NCBI GenBank assembly: GCA_035041965.1
Contig: JAPYMA010001195.1
Coordinates: 42,181-106,180 of the forward strand
DNA: 64,000 bases
Direction of reading: 5' to 3'
Source of the DNA: Anisakis pegreffii
Taxonomy: Eukaryota > Nematoda > Chromadorea > Rhabditida > Anisakidae
Part shown: positions 35,423-47,639 of the stretch, in pieces
How the letters are laid out: each line of letters starts with the position of its first letter
How positions within the stretch are numbered: the first letter of the stretch is position 1
Made by a program: the position numbers and the translations under genes
The notes under the pieces: generated by a model
Seen by the model: only the letters and a program-made list of their open reading frames with translations
What the model was told of the DNA's origin: nothing
Database searches by the model: none

Positions 35423-38400
35423 TCAAGCGGCATAAAAGAAATATTCAAAAACTAACTGATTGAATTTCAATGAACAGTTGTTTGCATAGAGGAGTGATGA
35501 AAGGTTGACCAAGGGATTCGGCAAACTCCGAAGAATATTTTGACGGATGAATTCGGAAGAAGTCGCGGCGGTTTGTGAAGTTGTTGTTGCGTTACTGGCT
35601 TGCGCCGCACTGAAATCATCCACTGAACAATGTGGACTGAACTTCAAGTGATGTTAATTTTCTGAATATTCGAATAACGTGCACAGGAACTGAGATGCAA
35701 GTCAGGAAGGTCAGGGTATGCTACAAGCTCAAGTCAAGGTTAAATTCTGAACAATTGAGCCAACAAAATCGAGTGCTTCATTCACATATTCTTAAATTCT
35801 TACACGACCGGTTACAAAGAGTTATCAGCAAATTCAAAGTTAGAAGCTTGAAGAAGTAAAAGTTATTTAGAGTTTTGCAGTACTTACCTTTGTGTGAGTG
35901 GATTAAGGGCTGGAGATGTCAGAAGTTCGGCATTATTTTGAGTACTACTACTACTATCATTATTGATATTGATATCACTATGAATATCATTCTTATCAGC
36001 TTTGCAATCGCTTGTTTTATGATTGAGGTACTGAGGTACTGTAAAAGCGCTGTTCTCGGATGATTGATGAATTGTTGAAAGGTTCAGATTGATGGCTTGA
36101 GTGGACTGCTGAGGCTTGGCAGAAGACTGAATCGACGATAATATTGTTGAGTTTGTTAGCGGGTTGGCGGCGGCGTCAAGGAGACATTCACTACTCAGTG
36201 TTGAACTGCTGGTGTTATTACTTGTGATATTGGTAGTACAGAATGATAATGTGCTGACAGATGGACCAACTGTACTGTCATCATCGATAAATAATTGCGG
36301 TGCTGCCGTCGGTAGGACGTTGGTTTTGCGATACGGTCCGTTCATGGCCTTAACTGAAAATTAATTGGAGTCAGTGCAAATCTCAGTTGTGTTTCGATAG
36401 AAAATAAGTTTTTGTAAGTGGATCAATGAATTGTCATGGATAATATTGGTTAATCGCATTGTTATTGTGCATTGATGTTGAGTTTGACTGCAGGTTTTGC
36501 TAAGGGATTCAGCACAATTGTGAGCTGGATAATGAATGTGAAGATGATGAAGTCTTATCGTAAAGAATCAATTGATGCTATCAATAAATTCGAGTTAGCA
36601 CGATGATTTCAATCAAAATTGATCGTTCAAGATCGTTGCTGTTTTCATTGATCTGTGTGCTTACAAGAATGTGTTCTTGAATTCTGTGGTTATCGATCAC
36701 ATTGAAGGTGAACAGATCAGATCAGCAATTGAAAAACAATAGTCATCGATCGCCTAGAACTTTCCGTTGAATTCATAGAAACGAGATTGAAAGCATCAGC
36801 GCAAAACATGCAAACTTAATGGCAATTTCGATAAGGCTCACAATCAGATATACATTTTCGTGAGACAATCCTCATACACGTATGTCTTTTAGCTAGGAAT
36901 TTCCATCAATATGAACGGCGAATTTTGGTTAAACAAACAGAAAACAATTCATATTCTTAGATGCTGATCCGTTGCGAATGATTACAAATTATTTCGTTTC
37001 ATAAGTTCATTGGATTCACACGCTATTAATGATGAAATTCAACTGAAAGTGAAAGATTTACTTTGCAATTCCAAATCTTTATTTTGTTGTCTCAACTGAG
37101 CGATATCGTTTTGATTGTCGGCAATTTGCTTCCGCATCATTGCAATGTACTCAACAGCACGTTTCAATATGAGCGCACGAGATGACTGCAAAACACACCG
37201 ATTCTTAATAATGATGATGAAGCTCGATATTAATGATAATAATGTTGAGAGGAAGTCAACTGATAACTGTGGAATTTTAGTTGTTCTAAACTGAAATGAC
37301 TGAACATCAGTCTCTTTCGTAACTACCAGATATTGCTGCTGCTGTTATTCTTATCCTCGACTGTACTTTAGTGTATCACCGAAAAAATGATCGTTTCATT
37401 TGTTCAAGTATTCACGTGAACCAATCCACAATAATTAAGCCGTTCGTCGTTCCCTTTGAATAACGGAACGTGGAAAAATTATTCAGAACGTTTGCTGTAT
37501 GCACACATTTTCACACAGGCGAATAGACAAAACCCGTGAACATTTAATTCACTGAATGTGGCAGCAGTGATAAGAACACAAGTTCACTTGTTGGAATTAG
37601 TATGCATATCAATGAGCACCTCAGTGCTAATTGAGATAGCTTCAATAAAATAGCTATACCTCCTCAACTAAGCAAAATCGTCCGACAAAATATATATTTT
37701 TCTGAATGCAGAGATTCTGTTCGATCGATTGGTGTGAAGAAATTGATATGTTACTGGTCAAAGCTGAGAGTACGGTAGGTTTGAATGTGCTAACCCCTAT
37801 AGCATCAGGAAAATAGCTATATCTCCTCGTTGGGGGCGAATTTCTAGGCGAAATATTCATTCTTAGAAAGCCGAGATTCTGTTCAATCGAACGATGTATA
37901 AACATCACTATGTTAGAGAGCAAATTTGAGAAGACGGTAGGCTTGAATGTATCAAACCCATATTTCTATAGCAATGTATAATATCTATTGCGCTCATCTG
38001 AAAAGCTAGTTTTGCACTGAGCTGAGTCCTGATGTACCAGCAAATTGCACGGATTGTGATGAGTAAGTTGATTGAATGAATGTTAAGTGATGGATGGACG
38101 ACGGATAGAAGGCTAAATGCGTGGATGAATGGTTCATTGTCGGATATCCATCCGAATATGGAATGTAAAATGAGTGAGGAGTGCGTGGTATGTGAACGAA
38201 CGCAACATCAATACTCAACGTAACTAATCCATTAACCAATCGTTCAGTTGAATACACGATCGTTCACCCCTCGTGCAATTCTTGACATATTCCGCTCTTG
38301 AAATATTCTGCTAACTACTAAAAGCGAATGCCTAATGAATGTGGTTAAATGACTGCTGCATGGCTGCACCCGTAAAAACTGCTGCAGACGTAGAACTAAC

Positions 38401-41400
38401 TCTTCAACTGCACAAATCATTCGTTAAAATTGTTGCACTCAGCAGTTCCTTCCGCTGCTTTTCGTCCTCTTTTTTTTCTAGAATTTATTGCAGATTCGAC
38501 AGCCAGCAAGCAGCTCATTCTAGTTGTGTTGTTTTTCGTTCGGCGGATCATATTAGTAGTCACTTGAGCAAATCGAACGAACTCCCCAGGCAATTCAGTT
38601 GATTTGTGATTCGATTATGGTCTGTAGAGTTGTTCTGACTGACATAGCGCATGATTTGCTTTTTTACGCATCACTTAGTTTCATTTCATGATTAGTTAAT
38701 AAGGCACAAGAGTTGTAAATTAGCCGAGTTTGAAAAAATGAGTGATGGAGCACGAAAAAATTTGCTGCTGTCGCGACTGCTTAGAGCTTTGAGAATTGCG
38801 TTTAAGTTCGAGGATTGGACTTAAATCTTCTGAGAATAAATACGAAGCGTACTGCTGCTGTTAAAGTCACAAACAATTGTTGTCATTTTGCTAGAACAGT
38901 CGATAGATACACGAACCAGCAACACATGCAGACGTGGGCGACTATACCAAGAGATACGAATACTATACGGACATAAAAAAATATATCACAGCAACTTATC
39001 AATAATCTATATTTTATCATATGCCAGATTATCACGTGCACACAAAAAATCGCAAATGGACATAAAACAGATCGACAAACAGGCCTGCTTGACTTATTCA
39101 TCTCATTTTAAACTGCTCAAACGTTCTTCGAAGCTCATTAGTAATCCATTTGTTTCATCCTCAAACCATTCAAATCCAGTGCACTAATACAATCCGATTC
39201 ACTCAATCCATGTGTGATCTAATCGTAAGTAGAATGTGTGCATAAATTTTGAACGAATTTTCAACACACACACACACAAACAGAAGTCTCTTCCTCCCAC
39301 GTAAAATTGATTTTCTATATAGCACCATCAATCAACTAAGTTCTTTGCTCAATGAGTTAGTTGAATGATTGAAGAGAGCTGATTATCTTTTGGCCGCCGC
39401 AATTCCCCGTTTTATCCTCTGTGGAACGAACCGACAGGACAGGGCAAAATCATTTCTGACACACATCACATGAAAATGTCACTTCAAAACTTTTAAAACA
39501 AAAACTTTTAAAACAACTTGTTCAAGCAATTGCCGTCTGGCACATCAATTATGGACAACACGTGAATAGCGGCGATTGAGCATAGAATATATTCTTTGTT
39601 AGCCTATGACTAAACATCTTCTCATTTTTTGTTCACTCTTCGAAAAAAAAGAAGAAGATCTAAACTGATCTAGAAGATTTTCATTTGAATCTGAAAAAAA
39701 GATCTTCTCGTATGATCTCAATTATCTATCTGATTTTAAACTTCTTCGGATTTGAATTAAAGTATTCAATATTGAGAAGTAATGTGGATGAGAACGATTT
39801 GATGCTATTAGTTTCGCTAGCATTGTATTCAAATATCAGCTCTGATTATGAGTGAATTGTGCAGCGTGCACAGTGCCAACGCTAAGAAGTATTGTAAACT
39901 GGTGAAGTATAACAGAACATGACAATCGAACAAGCTAACAAACGACGAGCCAAGAGTAAATACTTGAACAGACATAGACAAAATAGACAAGATAAAATAC
40001 ACAGAAAATTTATAATATTCTGAATCTAGAGGTTCTGCTGGATCGAACGGTGAAAAGAAATTCGCATGTTTCCGTGCAAACCTGAGAAGACGGTTAGCTC
40101 GAAAATTACAATCCGCCTATTGCTAATATGAATCGTATTGATTGCTCTATAGTGATCAATTTGTATGAATGAGCGCGACTGCGCTATCGAATTGAGATAG
40201 ATCTAAGTAAATGGCTATAGCTCCTCAGGAAAGCAAAATCGCTCAAGAAAATATATGCTAATCTGAATGAGGAGATCCAGCTGGATCGACTGATGCAAAA
40301 AAATTCATATGTTACTGGGCAAACTTGAGAAGACGGTAGCCTTGAAGGCGGCACCCGAGATATTATTAATAAAATGCCTATATCTCCTCAACAGGGCCAA
40401 ATTGGTCAGTAAAATTTTTAATATTCTGAATCCAGAGGTTCTGCTGAATCGAACGGTGAAAAGAAATTCGCATGTTTCCGGGCAAACCTGAGAAGACGGT
40501 TAGCTCGAAGATCGCAATCCTCCAATTGCTAATATGAACGTATTGATTGCTCTATAGTGATCAATTTGTATGAATGAGCGCGATTGCGCTATCGAATTCA
40601 GGTAGCATCTAAGATGCTTCAGCAGTTCGCATGACCTTTACTCTAGAGTTTGAATTCAAACTCTAGAGTGCCGTACTCAACCCGTACTTCTTCATTGCGT
40701 CATCAAAATAAGTTTCATTTTTCTGATTTCCAACGTTCTTCAAATTTTAGACGACACTCAGTAGAGTTGAACTAGCGTTTTTGACAAATTTCGCTACTCC
40801 CATTTAATAACATTCAATCGCTCTTCATCATAAATGTGCAATTCTTTAGATTTTCTGTTCCTGCACGGAAACTTCAAAGACACACGAAGTCTCATACAGG
40901 TTCTCCCAGTTCTTTCAGAGGAAACACGAATTCTTTCAGTAAATGAACGGTCAGTTTACTACGACAATACAGTGTCTCATATTACCTGGATTACCTGGAT
41001 TGGCCGGGCTATCAAACGTTTGTAACGTTGCTGGCCACAATGCTCGCGTTTCCGTTCGCACTGTTTTAGCCTTGATTGTAGCCACCCCGCTGGCTAGGCG
41101 AGCAGGCCAAGTGAGTACAACCGAGTATTTAATTAGTTGCCGTGAATACTTTGCACAATTAAACGTAGCCAAATACCAATCCAATAAATATTCATAAGTC
41201 TACAAAATAAGCATTCCGCCGATCGCTAACCGCGATCAACAAAACAACCGCTCGATGTGCAAGTAACAATGTAAGTGTCTCATATGCATACGATAAAGTA
41301 TCATGAATATTATGCAACTATCATGTAAATATCATGAACACGCGCTATAAAGTTGGAACTTTGAATGTGAAAAGGAGATGAGAATAACAACAGCATCGCA

Positions 41401-42195
41401 GCTTTATTGATGTTCATCGTGATAATTTATCAAATAAGCGAACGAAATTTATTCAGTACCCAAATCAAAACATCATATTCAGTCAACAGAAGCAAATGCT
41501 ACCACAGCTATGGTTCCAGTTTATGTTCGTAATACATTCAGTGGGTTTTGTGAAGGTAATTGAAGAGAATCAAGCAAGAAAACTATTGGTTGTTACCTTT
41601 TCACCATCAAGCAACGGTATGGCGTCTTTCAGCGACATAAAATGATCCTTAATATGATCACGACGTCTCCGTTCAAGCTCATTGTGATGCGCTCGACGGT
41701 CACCGTCCATTTGAGGTGATAGTGATTTTGGACTTGACGAGTCATCCTTAAAAATCTCAAAATTCGTTTCATTTTTTAAATTTATTAAAATCAATTGTTC
41801 AGTTGTTTTGCCGATGTAATTCTCTTGAAATGAAATGAGTCGTCATATTGCATGTGCGGTGCAAGCTAAAATAGTCAGTCACGTTTGCTCAGCCTGACTG
41901 AACAAGCCATGGATGATTGGGTTTCAATCTGATTACATCTTAAATGGTTTTAACTGAAAGTGAGTTTGTTTCATTTATTTTATTTTTATTTTATGGCTAT
42001 TGATCATTCACTGCTTTTGCTAATGTTTTATGTATTGCTTAATTCTCATAATGAATTGCATAGAATTGCATTTGCAAGACGCACGTCTGAGTACTCCACC
42101 TCACTGAGACATTGTATTTTCTGAATCGGATCGCTGCCCTCGAAACTTCGTCGTTTTCTCGGGATTTTAGCGATTGTAATTGCAGACGGAGCCAT
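35423..42195 (-). CDS. mxl: MAX-like bHLH-leucine zipper factor with long tail
   Basis: MAX forms E-box-binding dimers with MYC/MXD-type partners in the nucleus. Exons: 42195-42100, 41746-41597, 37185-37062, 36353-35888, 35636-35423. They total 1050 nt, 349 residues. Residues about 49-63 are the basic region with the H-N-x-x-E-R-x-R-R contact pattern (RRAHHNELERRRRDH), followed by IKDHFMSLKDAIPLLDGEK. Helix 2 and the zipper come from exon 3 (SSRALILKRAVEYIAMMRKQ, then heptad Leu/Ile). The final ~225 residues are Ser/Thr/Asn/Gln-rich and look disordered; human MAX has about 160 residues in all. GTTGCAG|AA directly before the ATG is a probable trans-splice acceptor. Intron 2 is 4.4 kb and full of repeats. 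The bHLH call is firm; the tail end is less so. Confidence 0.9.
37625..37955 (+). repeat. Repeat-unit cluster 1 in MAX intron 2
   Basis: Two related units of about 150 bp lie head to tail. Shared words are AAATAGCTATA(C/T)CTCCTC, GAGATTCTGTTC(G/A)ATCGA, and GAGA(G)..ACGGTAGG(T/C)TTGAATG. Related units recur at 39995-40610. Confidence 0.8.
39995..40610 (+). repeat. Repeat-unit cluster 2 in MAX intron 2
   Basis: Three units of the same family as cluster 1 are present. A block of about 190 bp beginning TTCTGAATC(T/C)AGAGGTTCTG at 40018 recurs at 40424, an offset of about 406 bp. It includes GAACGGTGAAAAGAAATTCG and GATTGCTCTATAGTGATCAA in both copies. Confidence 0.88.
40640..40669. repeat. Perfect 30-bp palindrome
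   Basis: The half-site ACTCTAGAGTTTGAA is followed immediately by its exact reverse complement, with no spacer. It lies about 30 bp after repeat cluster 2 in MAX intron 2. It could extrude as a cruciform or mark an element terminus. Confidence 0.95.
40995..41109 (+). repeat. ~120-bp dispersed repeat, copy 2
   Basis: This matches 10083-10204 in the same orientation. It begins TTGGCCGGGCTATC and ends GCAGGCCAA, so it has short TTGGCC/GGCCAA inverted ends. It sits in MAX intron 2. Open frames on both strands here are by-products. Confidence 0.8.
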
Positions 42196-42337
42196 TTCTG
42201 CAACGAATCGTTTTCATTAACTTGACATTTTCACATTCTATTGAATTTCATATTTATATTCAAACGCAACTTGGTGAAACATAAATACAAACACAAGTAT
42301 AATACAACGCGAAAAGTAATGCGAAAACTAAAACGCA

Positions 42338-42634
42338 ATGCATATGCACGCACACTCTATTGAAACAATATTAATATATACAGTAATCCTTAGACACATA
42401 ATTAGCTTACTTGAATGTATTTGTCATCTTCATCAATACTTTTATGGTAAATGCCCAGCAGACAAGGAATTGAGAATAGAACTAGTAATTGCTAGAGAAG
42501 GTCATCCAATAGTTTCGGAAAAGGAGTTTAGATTTCATTCGAAGACCTTTTCAATTAATTGCTTCGTCGCTCATATGCGATTAAATTTTACTTTTAATAG
42601 AATCAAGAACAGAAAAAGTAGTGATAATTGCTAG
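42338..42634 (+). CDS. Possible small single-exon gene, unknown
   Basis: A 98-codon frame starts with ATG and a hydrophobic, leader-like N-terminus and then has mixed, charged text (KCPADKELRIELVIAREGHP). It lies about 140 bp upstream of MAX on the opposite strand. I recognise no family. No introns or polyadenylation signal confirm it, and it may be chance. Confidence 0.22.
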   Translation: MHMHAHSIETILIYTVILRHIISLLECICHLHQYFYGKCPADKELRIELVIAREGHPIVSEKEFRFHSKTFSINCFVAHMRLNFTFNRIKNRKSSDNC

Positions 42635-45600
42635 AAAAAAACATCGAATTAAACGTTCGCATTTGAGAGGCTAATGAAAGTGATCCGTACCAAATGAGGA
42701 ACTAAACTGCTCGCGCAATTACGATAGAAATCTCTACATCACAAGAAAGGAAGTAACTAATTAAGGCTTGACATTTTCCACCTAATTGCTTAGCAAATGA
42801 AAAGCTTACATGATCATGAGACAAAGTTGCAAACACCAGAAAGATCTATGATGCTCTAAACTTGACTGAGACTCTATGAATCAAACAACTCGCCAAGTAG
42901 AGCACATGTGACTTGAATGAACGAATGAAATAATCATCAACCACCATGCGCTTTTTGTTCATTGTTCACATGAATTATTATCATTTATCAGTTGTTAGAA
43001 AACGAAAACGCTGTTGATGACAGGTGAAGATTATTGCGATCAGGAATCAAAAATCATGAAAACGATACGACTGCATAAATATGATTTAAATTCAGGAAAG
43101 GGCAACCGGTGACTTGGAACTAAATGCATTTGTGTTTGCGATACAATAATTTCACAACATTGAATATCTAATGAAGATTGTCAAAAAAACTTCTCACATG
43201 ATCATGGATCGAACATAAGCCATGACCTTAATCATGAATTCAAAAAGATCAAACGGGTTGGCACTATTACACTGCTTTCATTACTTCGATTGGTATTGTA
43301 CTGGAATCATGAAGCAATTGAACAGTTGTATGATTCGACTGAATGAACTCCCACGAAATTCATCCATGTAATTTGATTAAGAATAAATGCAAAACTTAAA
43401 GACATCAAAACACACGTTTTTATATGAATTAAACAGCATATGCTTTCTAAACAGTTGAAAAATAATGCTTTTACTGCTATATGATTACTTTTATAAGATA
43501 TCGTGCACTATGACTATACAATATTACGTTGTCGGGAACAAGTATATCGTAGTAATGTTACATTGTTATCGCTACCATCATGGCCATTAATCTGAAGAAT
43601 CCTGCTGTAATATCAGTCAAGCTAACAGAGTCATGAATGTTTCAGATATACCAATGAGATCGAAACCATTTCTGTGGTCAGATGTTAATGAGAGCAATAA
43701 TACTAATTGGATCACATCATATTCTCAATATCAAATTCTTATCCACGTTGATATTATCGTGGTTATCGTCATGCACGTTATCGTAAAGCACACTGATACG
43801 ACCACCCCTTTAAACTCGCTAGAGAATATGAATAGAATAATCAGAATGAATGAATGATAAACTGGTCAATCTCATAACAATGCTCCCAGCTGAATAGTCG
43901 CTTCATTAATAAGCCGCTTAAGTTTATGAAGTTTATTGGAGGGCAAAGTCTGCACACAGCGAAGGAAACAAGCAGGCGCGATCAACTAAAAATGTGACCG
44001 ACCGACCGAGCGATGGAATTTGCTGGCGAGCAATATTTGGCCCCTTTCAAATCAACATCAATCACCAGAGAGAAACTGTTCAGCGATCCGGCTGAAAAAC
44101 AGCATTTCAGTCAGTCAGCCGTCCGTATTCCATCTTATCAAGTGGACCGAAAATATTTTGATAAAACAACTGAATGTGAAAAACACTAAATACCGCGTCG
44201 GTACACTGTAGTACTGCATCAAAGAACACCAGTTGCAGAAGCTGCTGCTGCTGCTGCTGGCCTCCTTGTAGTGTTTGTTCAAATTGCTTACCAAAGAACA
44301 TAGTTCATTGAAGCGATAAGCAGCACTACTTTATCAATGTAGGATGGCATTAAGGAGGTGTGTGTGTAAATGTAAATGTAAGAAAGTTCAAAAGTCATTC
44401 AGTCGTCTTCTCATAATCGCTGCCGCACATGATTATCAAATGCTCAGTTGTGTTGAATACACCGAACAACTCATCGACTGTGCTGTTTTAAGTTTATTTT
44501 TATAGTGCCACAAATAAATGCGAATAATGTGAAAAGCAAAAAAAATTTGCAAGTAAGCAAGCACCTATAGCGGCACATAAGTATGAACACATCAATCATA
44601 GGCTCTAGAACAGTTGCTGCTGCTGCTGCACTCAGTTACGCATTGAACATTCACTGCGCTTAATGAAGAATTCACGTTTTGAACTCGTTTTTCAACTCTT
44701 CCTTTCAATAGCAGTCGTCAATATTTTTGTTTTTCTGGTTTTGAGCGGTGGGAAACTTCCTTTCGATTCGATTTTTGATTAGTCGCTGCTCTCCTATTGG
44801 TAGCCGGAGCAAACACGCCTGTTTGAGAGAATTCCATCAGTTATTTAGTCGATCGTCAGTGGCCGATCATCAACTTGTTAAGAAGCACCACCACCACCAG
44901 ACGCAGGATTGCACTAATCGTAAGATGAAGAAATATGATCAAAATGAAGAAATACGATCAAACTCGTCTTTGCTTACAGGAACGAACATCTGTGATATTT
45001 GCACACAGCAGCTACACGTTTTCTTCACAGGCGTTTCGGTAGCCCAGGGCTCAAGATTAGTCGCGGCTCACAATATAGGGATATATTATATTCAGAAGGT
45101 ATGGAATAGCACTGGTTGTACTGAAAAGACAATGAATGTCAAGGAAGGAAAGAAGATTTGTTAATGACTAAGTTATATATGCTTGTTAGGAATTGCTGTA
45201 GTGAGAGGAGATCTGTGGATGTTTGAAATGAAAATGGTAAATTACTCAATTGTGAGCGTAAACATAACAAAATATTATCACACTGCTACGGAATCTTATC
45301 ATTTGGACGGGAGAATGAAGTGAGTTCATGTTCACAAAAACGTTAACATCATGCGAAAACCTGTGGCTAAACAAAAAGCAAAATTGTAGCTACAACAAAC
45401 ACCAATTGTTATTGATATCACACTTGGACAAGTAAGTAAGATGGCGAATCCAACTAATGAAGAGATTTCATAAGAGGATTGAGATATTTTCAAAACAGCT
45501 GCGATCACGTGAAGAGTATCATGGCATTTAAGTCTGCTTACGAGTAGACTTAAGACTTAAGTGCAACACTCATAATGCGGCGGCTCAGCACTTGCGGTTT

Positions 45601-47160
45601 ATAAAGCTTCAACTGCAAACGCGCAGTTTCAGGCTGCTTGCAATAGATGGCCCGATGAATGCAACAGAATCACACACATTGTGCACATCAGCAGTCACTA
45701 TAAGCGAGCTTTGGTCGCGTTGAGGCAAATCTGAGGCTTATAAGGCTTATCTGAGGCAAATCATAAGTTTTTTTTGCGGAATTGTGTTCTCCAAAATTCC
45801 CGATGGAAATTGAAGCAACATTTCCGACTGCTATCATTCATTCAATGGCATATGCAGCAGTGATACACTAAATAGATTCGATCACTTGGACACACTTATT
45901 GAGCAACCTGACTGACTTCAGTGTGTTATTTTTTGACTTGAACTGAACTGAATTAATAACATGACAGCAGCAATGATGAAACATTAGAAATTTTGCAACA
46001 GCATCATAAAGAGACGGACCACCATATCAAACAATTGGTTCCGTCATGAAACCAGTTTGATGATATCCTGTTTGAATGGCATTACGCAATCTTAAACCAT
46101 TAATATGTTCGAAATTCATTAAACTGAACTGTTCACTCAATCTAGGATTGCATTCAGCAAATTTGTCGAATAATAGGCAAATATGTCTATTTCCAGCTAA
46201 TTTATGAAATTGGTACAGTCGTTAGAATAAGTGATCAAGAGATCATAAGTAATTTAGGCAAGTATTATGATCTAGACAGGCAAGATGATTACAATATGGG
46301 GATATAAGCAACAGTGAATTGATTTGATATTGGTTAGGAGTTAAATAATCGCTCGGGCAAGCAAGATTCACTGGATTTGATTTGTAGCGGTGCCAGGAGA
46401 TGATGGCGTTGATAATATGCCTACAGCATACTAAAAATTGTTGTCACAATATTGGGAGTGGTAAGGCGAATGTGTTATCGACTGACTTATATTGTGTTTT
46501 TATCGTGCTGCCCGATGCACGAGCTGATGAAGCATTGTTGTTATCAGACATGAATTGTGCACGTGAATAATGATTGTTAACTAACATCAACACTTGTCGG
46601 CAATGTGAATGCTCGAAGCACCACGAGGAAATAAATAAATTCTGAATGGATTTGTGCAAACATCACAGAGGATTTGTCTTAGACATTTGTGAATGACTTC
46701 TACTTGTCTGCTCGTTTTGCACGTCATTACTCAACAATGTCGATAATGTGTTTCTTTCGACTACTCTCCGCACACTTCGAGGTGATCTCATCGAATTTTC
46801 GAGCTGAGCCATAGTATGATAATAAGATTTGCCTCATTCAATTAACGACGAACATTCCGATTGATTTCTATTTCTGTTTCAGTTCATTTGAGTACTTCAT
46901 TCTATATCGCATGAATAGATTTTGAAAAACGCTCAATAGCACAAAAAAGAATATGATGTAAAGTTGGTGATAGTGTTGTTGCGCTGTATCAAATTTGAAA
47001 ACAATTGGATAAAAAAGATTAATCACATTACAATGTGATACTATAAGCTGAGAGCATTGATAGAGTCAGTCGAGAGCTGAGAATGGGAAACGAAATGAAA
47101 AGTCAGAAAAAACACAACCGAAGTGTTATGTTATGTTATCGTTTTGAACCTGTACAACAT
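42635..47160. other. No supported gene; microsatellites
   Basis: AT-rich. (CTG)6 occurs at 44241-44260 and a shorter CTG run at 44614-44629. A hairpin lies at 45529-45555. The 138-codon frame at 44748-45164 starts at GTG and has a His-rich segment; no splice context supports it. A short Met-initiated minus frame near 46550-46440 (MSDNNNASSARASG) looks like a first exon but has no clear donor. Confidence 0.4.
45529..45555. repeat. Inverted repeat (hairpin)
   Basis: TTAAGTCTGCT, a 4-nt loop TACG, then AGTAGACTTAA: an 11-bp stem with one mismatch. A further GACTTAAG follows. Confidence 0.8.
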
Positions 47161-47216
47161 CGACGACCTGCCAGGTATATGAATTGTAAATAGGTGCATG
47201 TGCACAGGAGCAAATA

Positions 47217-47629
47217 ATGGAGACAACAGCATCAGCATGCTGCATTATTATTGAACTGCTCCACTCTGACCCTAACGAACTGCTGAACGGCCTGATCGGC
47301 GAGAATGGGGCATTAGATGGGAATAAAATGATAGAGCGCATGTGACTGACAGCATTCACACCATGTGACAAGTAAACAGATGGAAACTTTGGTCGAATTC
47401 GTTTGAATTGTTTATCGCACACTAGAAGCGTTGTCACCTGCTTTTCTGACAGCACTAATGAAGATTTCGCAGAAAATGCTCCAGAAATGCTATTGAGAAC
47501 TGCAAAAGTTTCAACGGAATACGGTACTTTCGACAAAATAATGCTCTGGAGAAAATTGCAGAACATGTTTCCAATGGATTTCGAGGCTGTTTTAGAATCG
47601 GTCAGCAAAATTAGTATGCTTGACCGTTA
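47217..47629 (+). CDS. Unassigned coding-like segment, open on both strands
   Basis: Two plus-strand frames follow each other: 47217-47345 starts at ATG (42 residues, with LLHSDPNELLNGLIGENG), and 47380-47629 lies behind an AAACAG acceptor-like site (about 83 residues, acidic and helical, with WRKLQNMFPMDFEAVLES). The only candidate donor between them gives the wrong phase, so either an unseen intron or a frameshift separates them. The minus strand has the longest open frame of the window (47608-47126, 160 codons), Ser-rich and antisense-like. I favour plus-strand coding, possibly a broken gene. The family is unknown. Confidence 0.3.
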
Positions 47630-47639
47630 GAACATTTAT

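Noticed and set aside
41570..41596. Extension of the MAX exon beyond GEK
   Set aside because: A GAAAAG|GTAACA donor and the phase-matching acceptor at 37185 give the expected helix 2 and zipper, so the extra codons are intron.
44748..45164. 138-codon plus-strand frame
   Set aside because: It starts at GTG, has a low-complexity His-rich stretch, and no splice or start context; composition does not differ from spacer.
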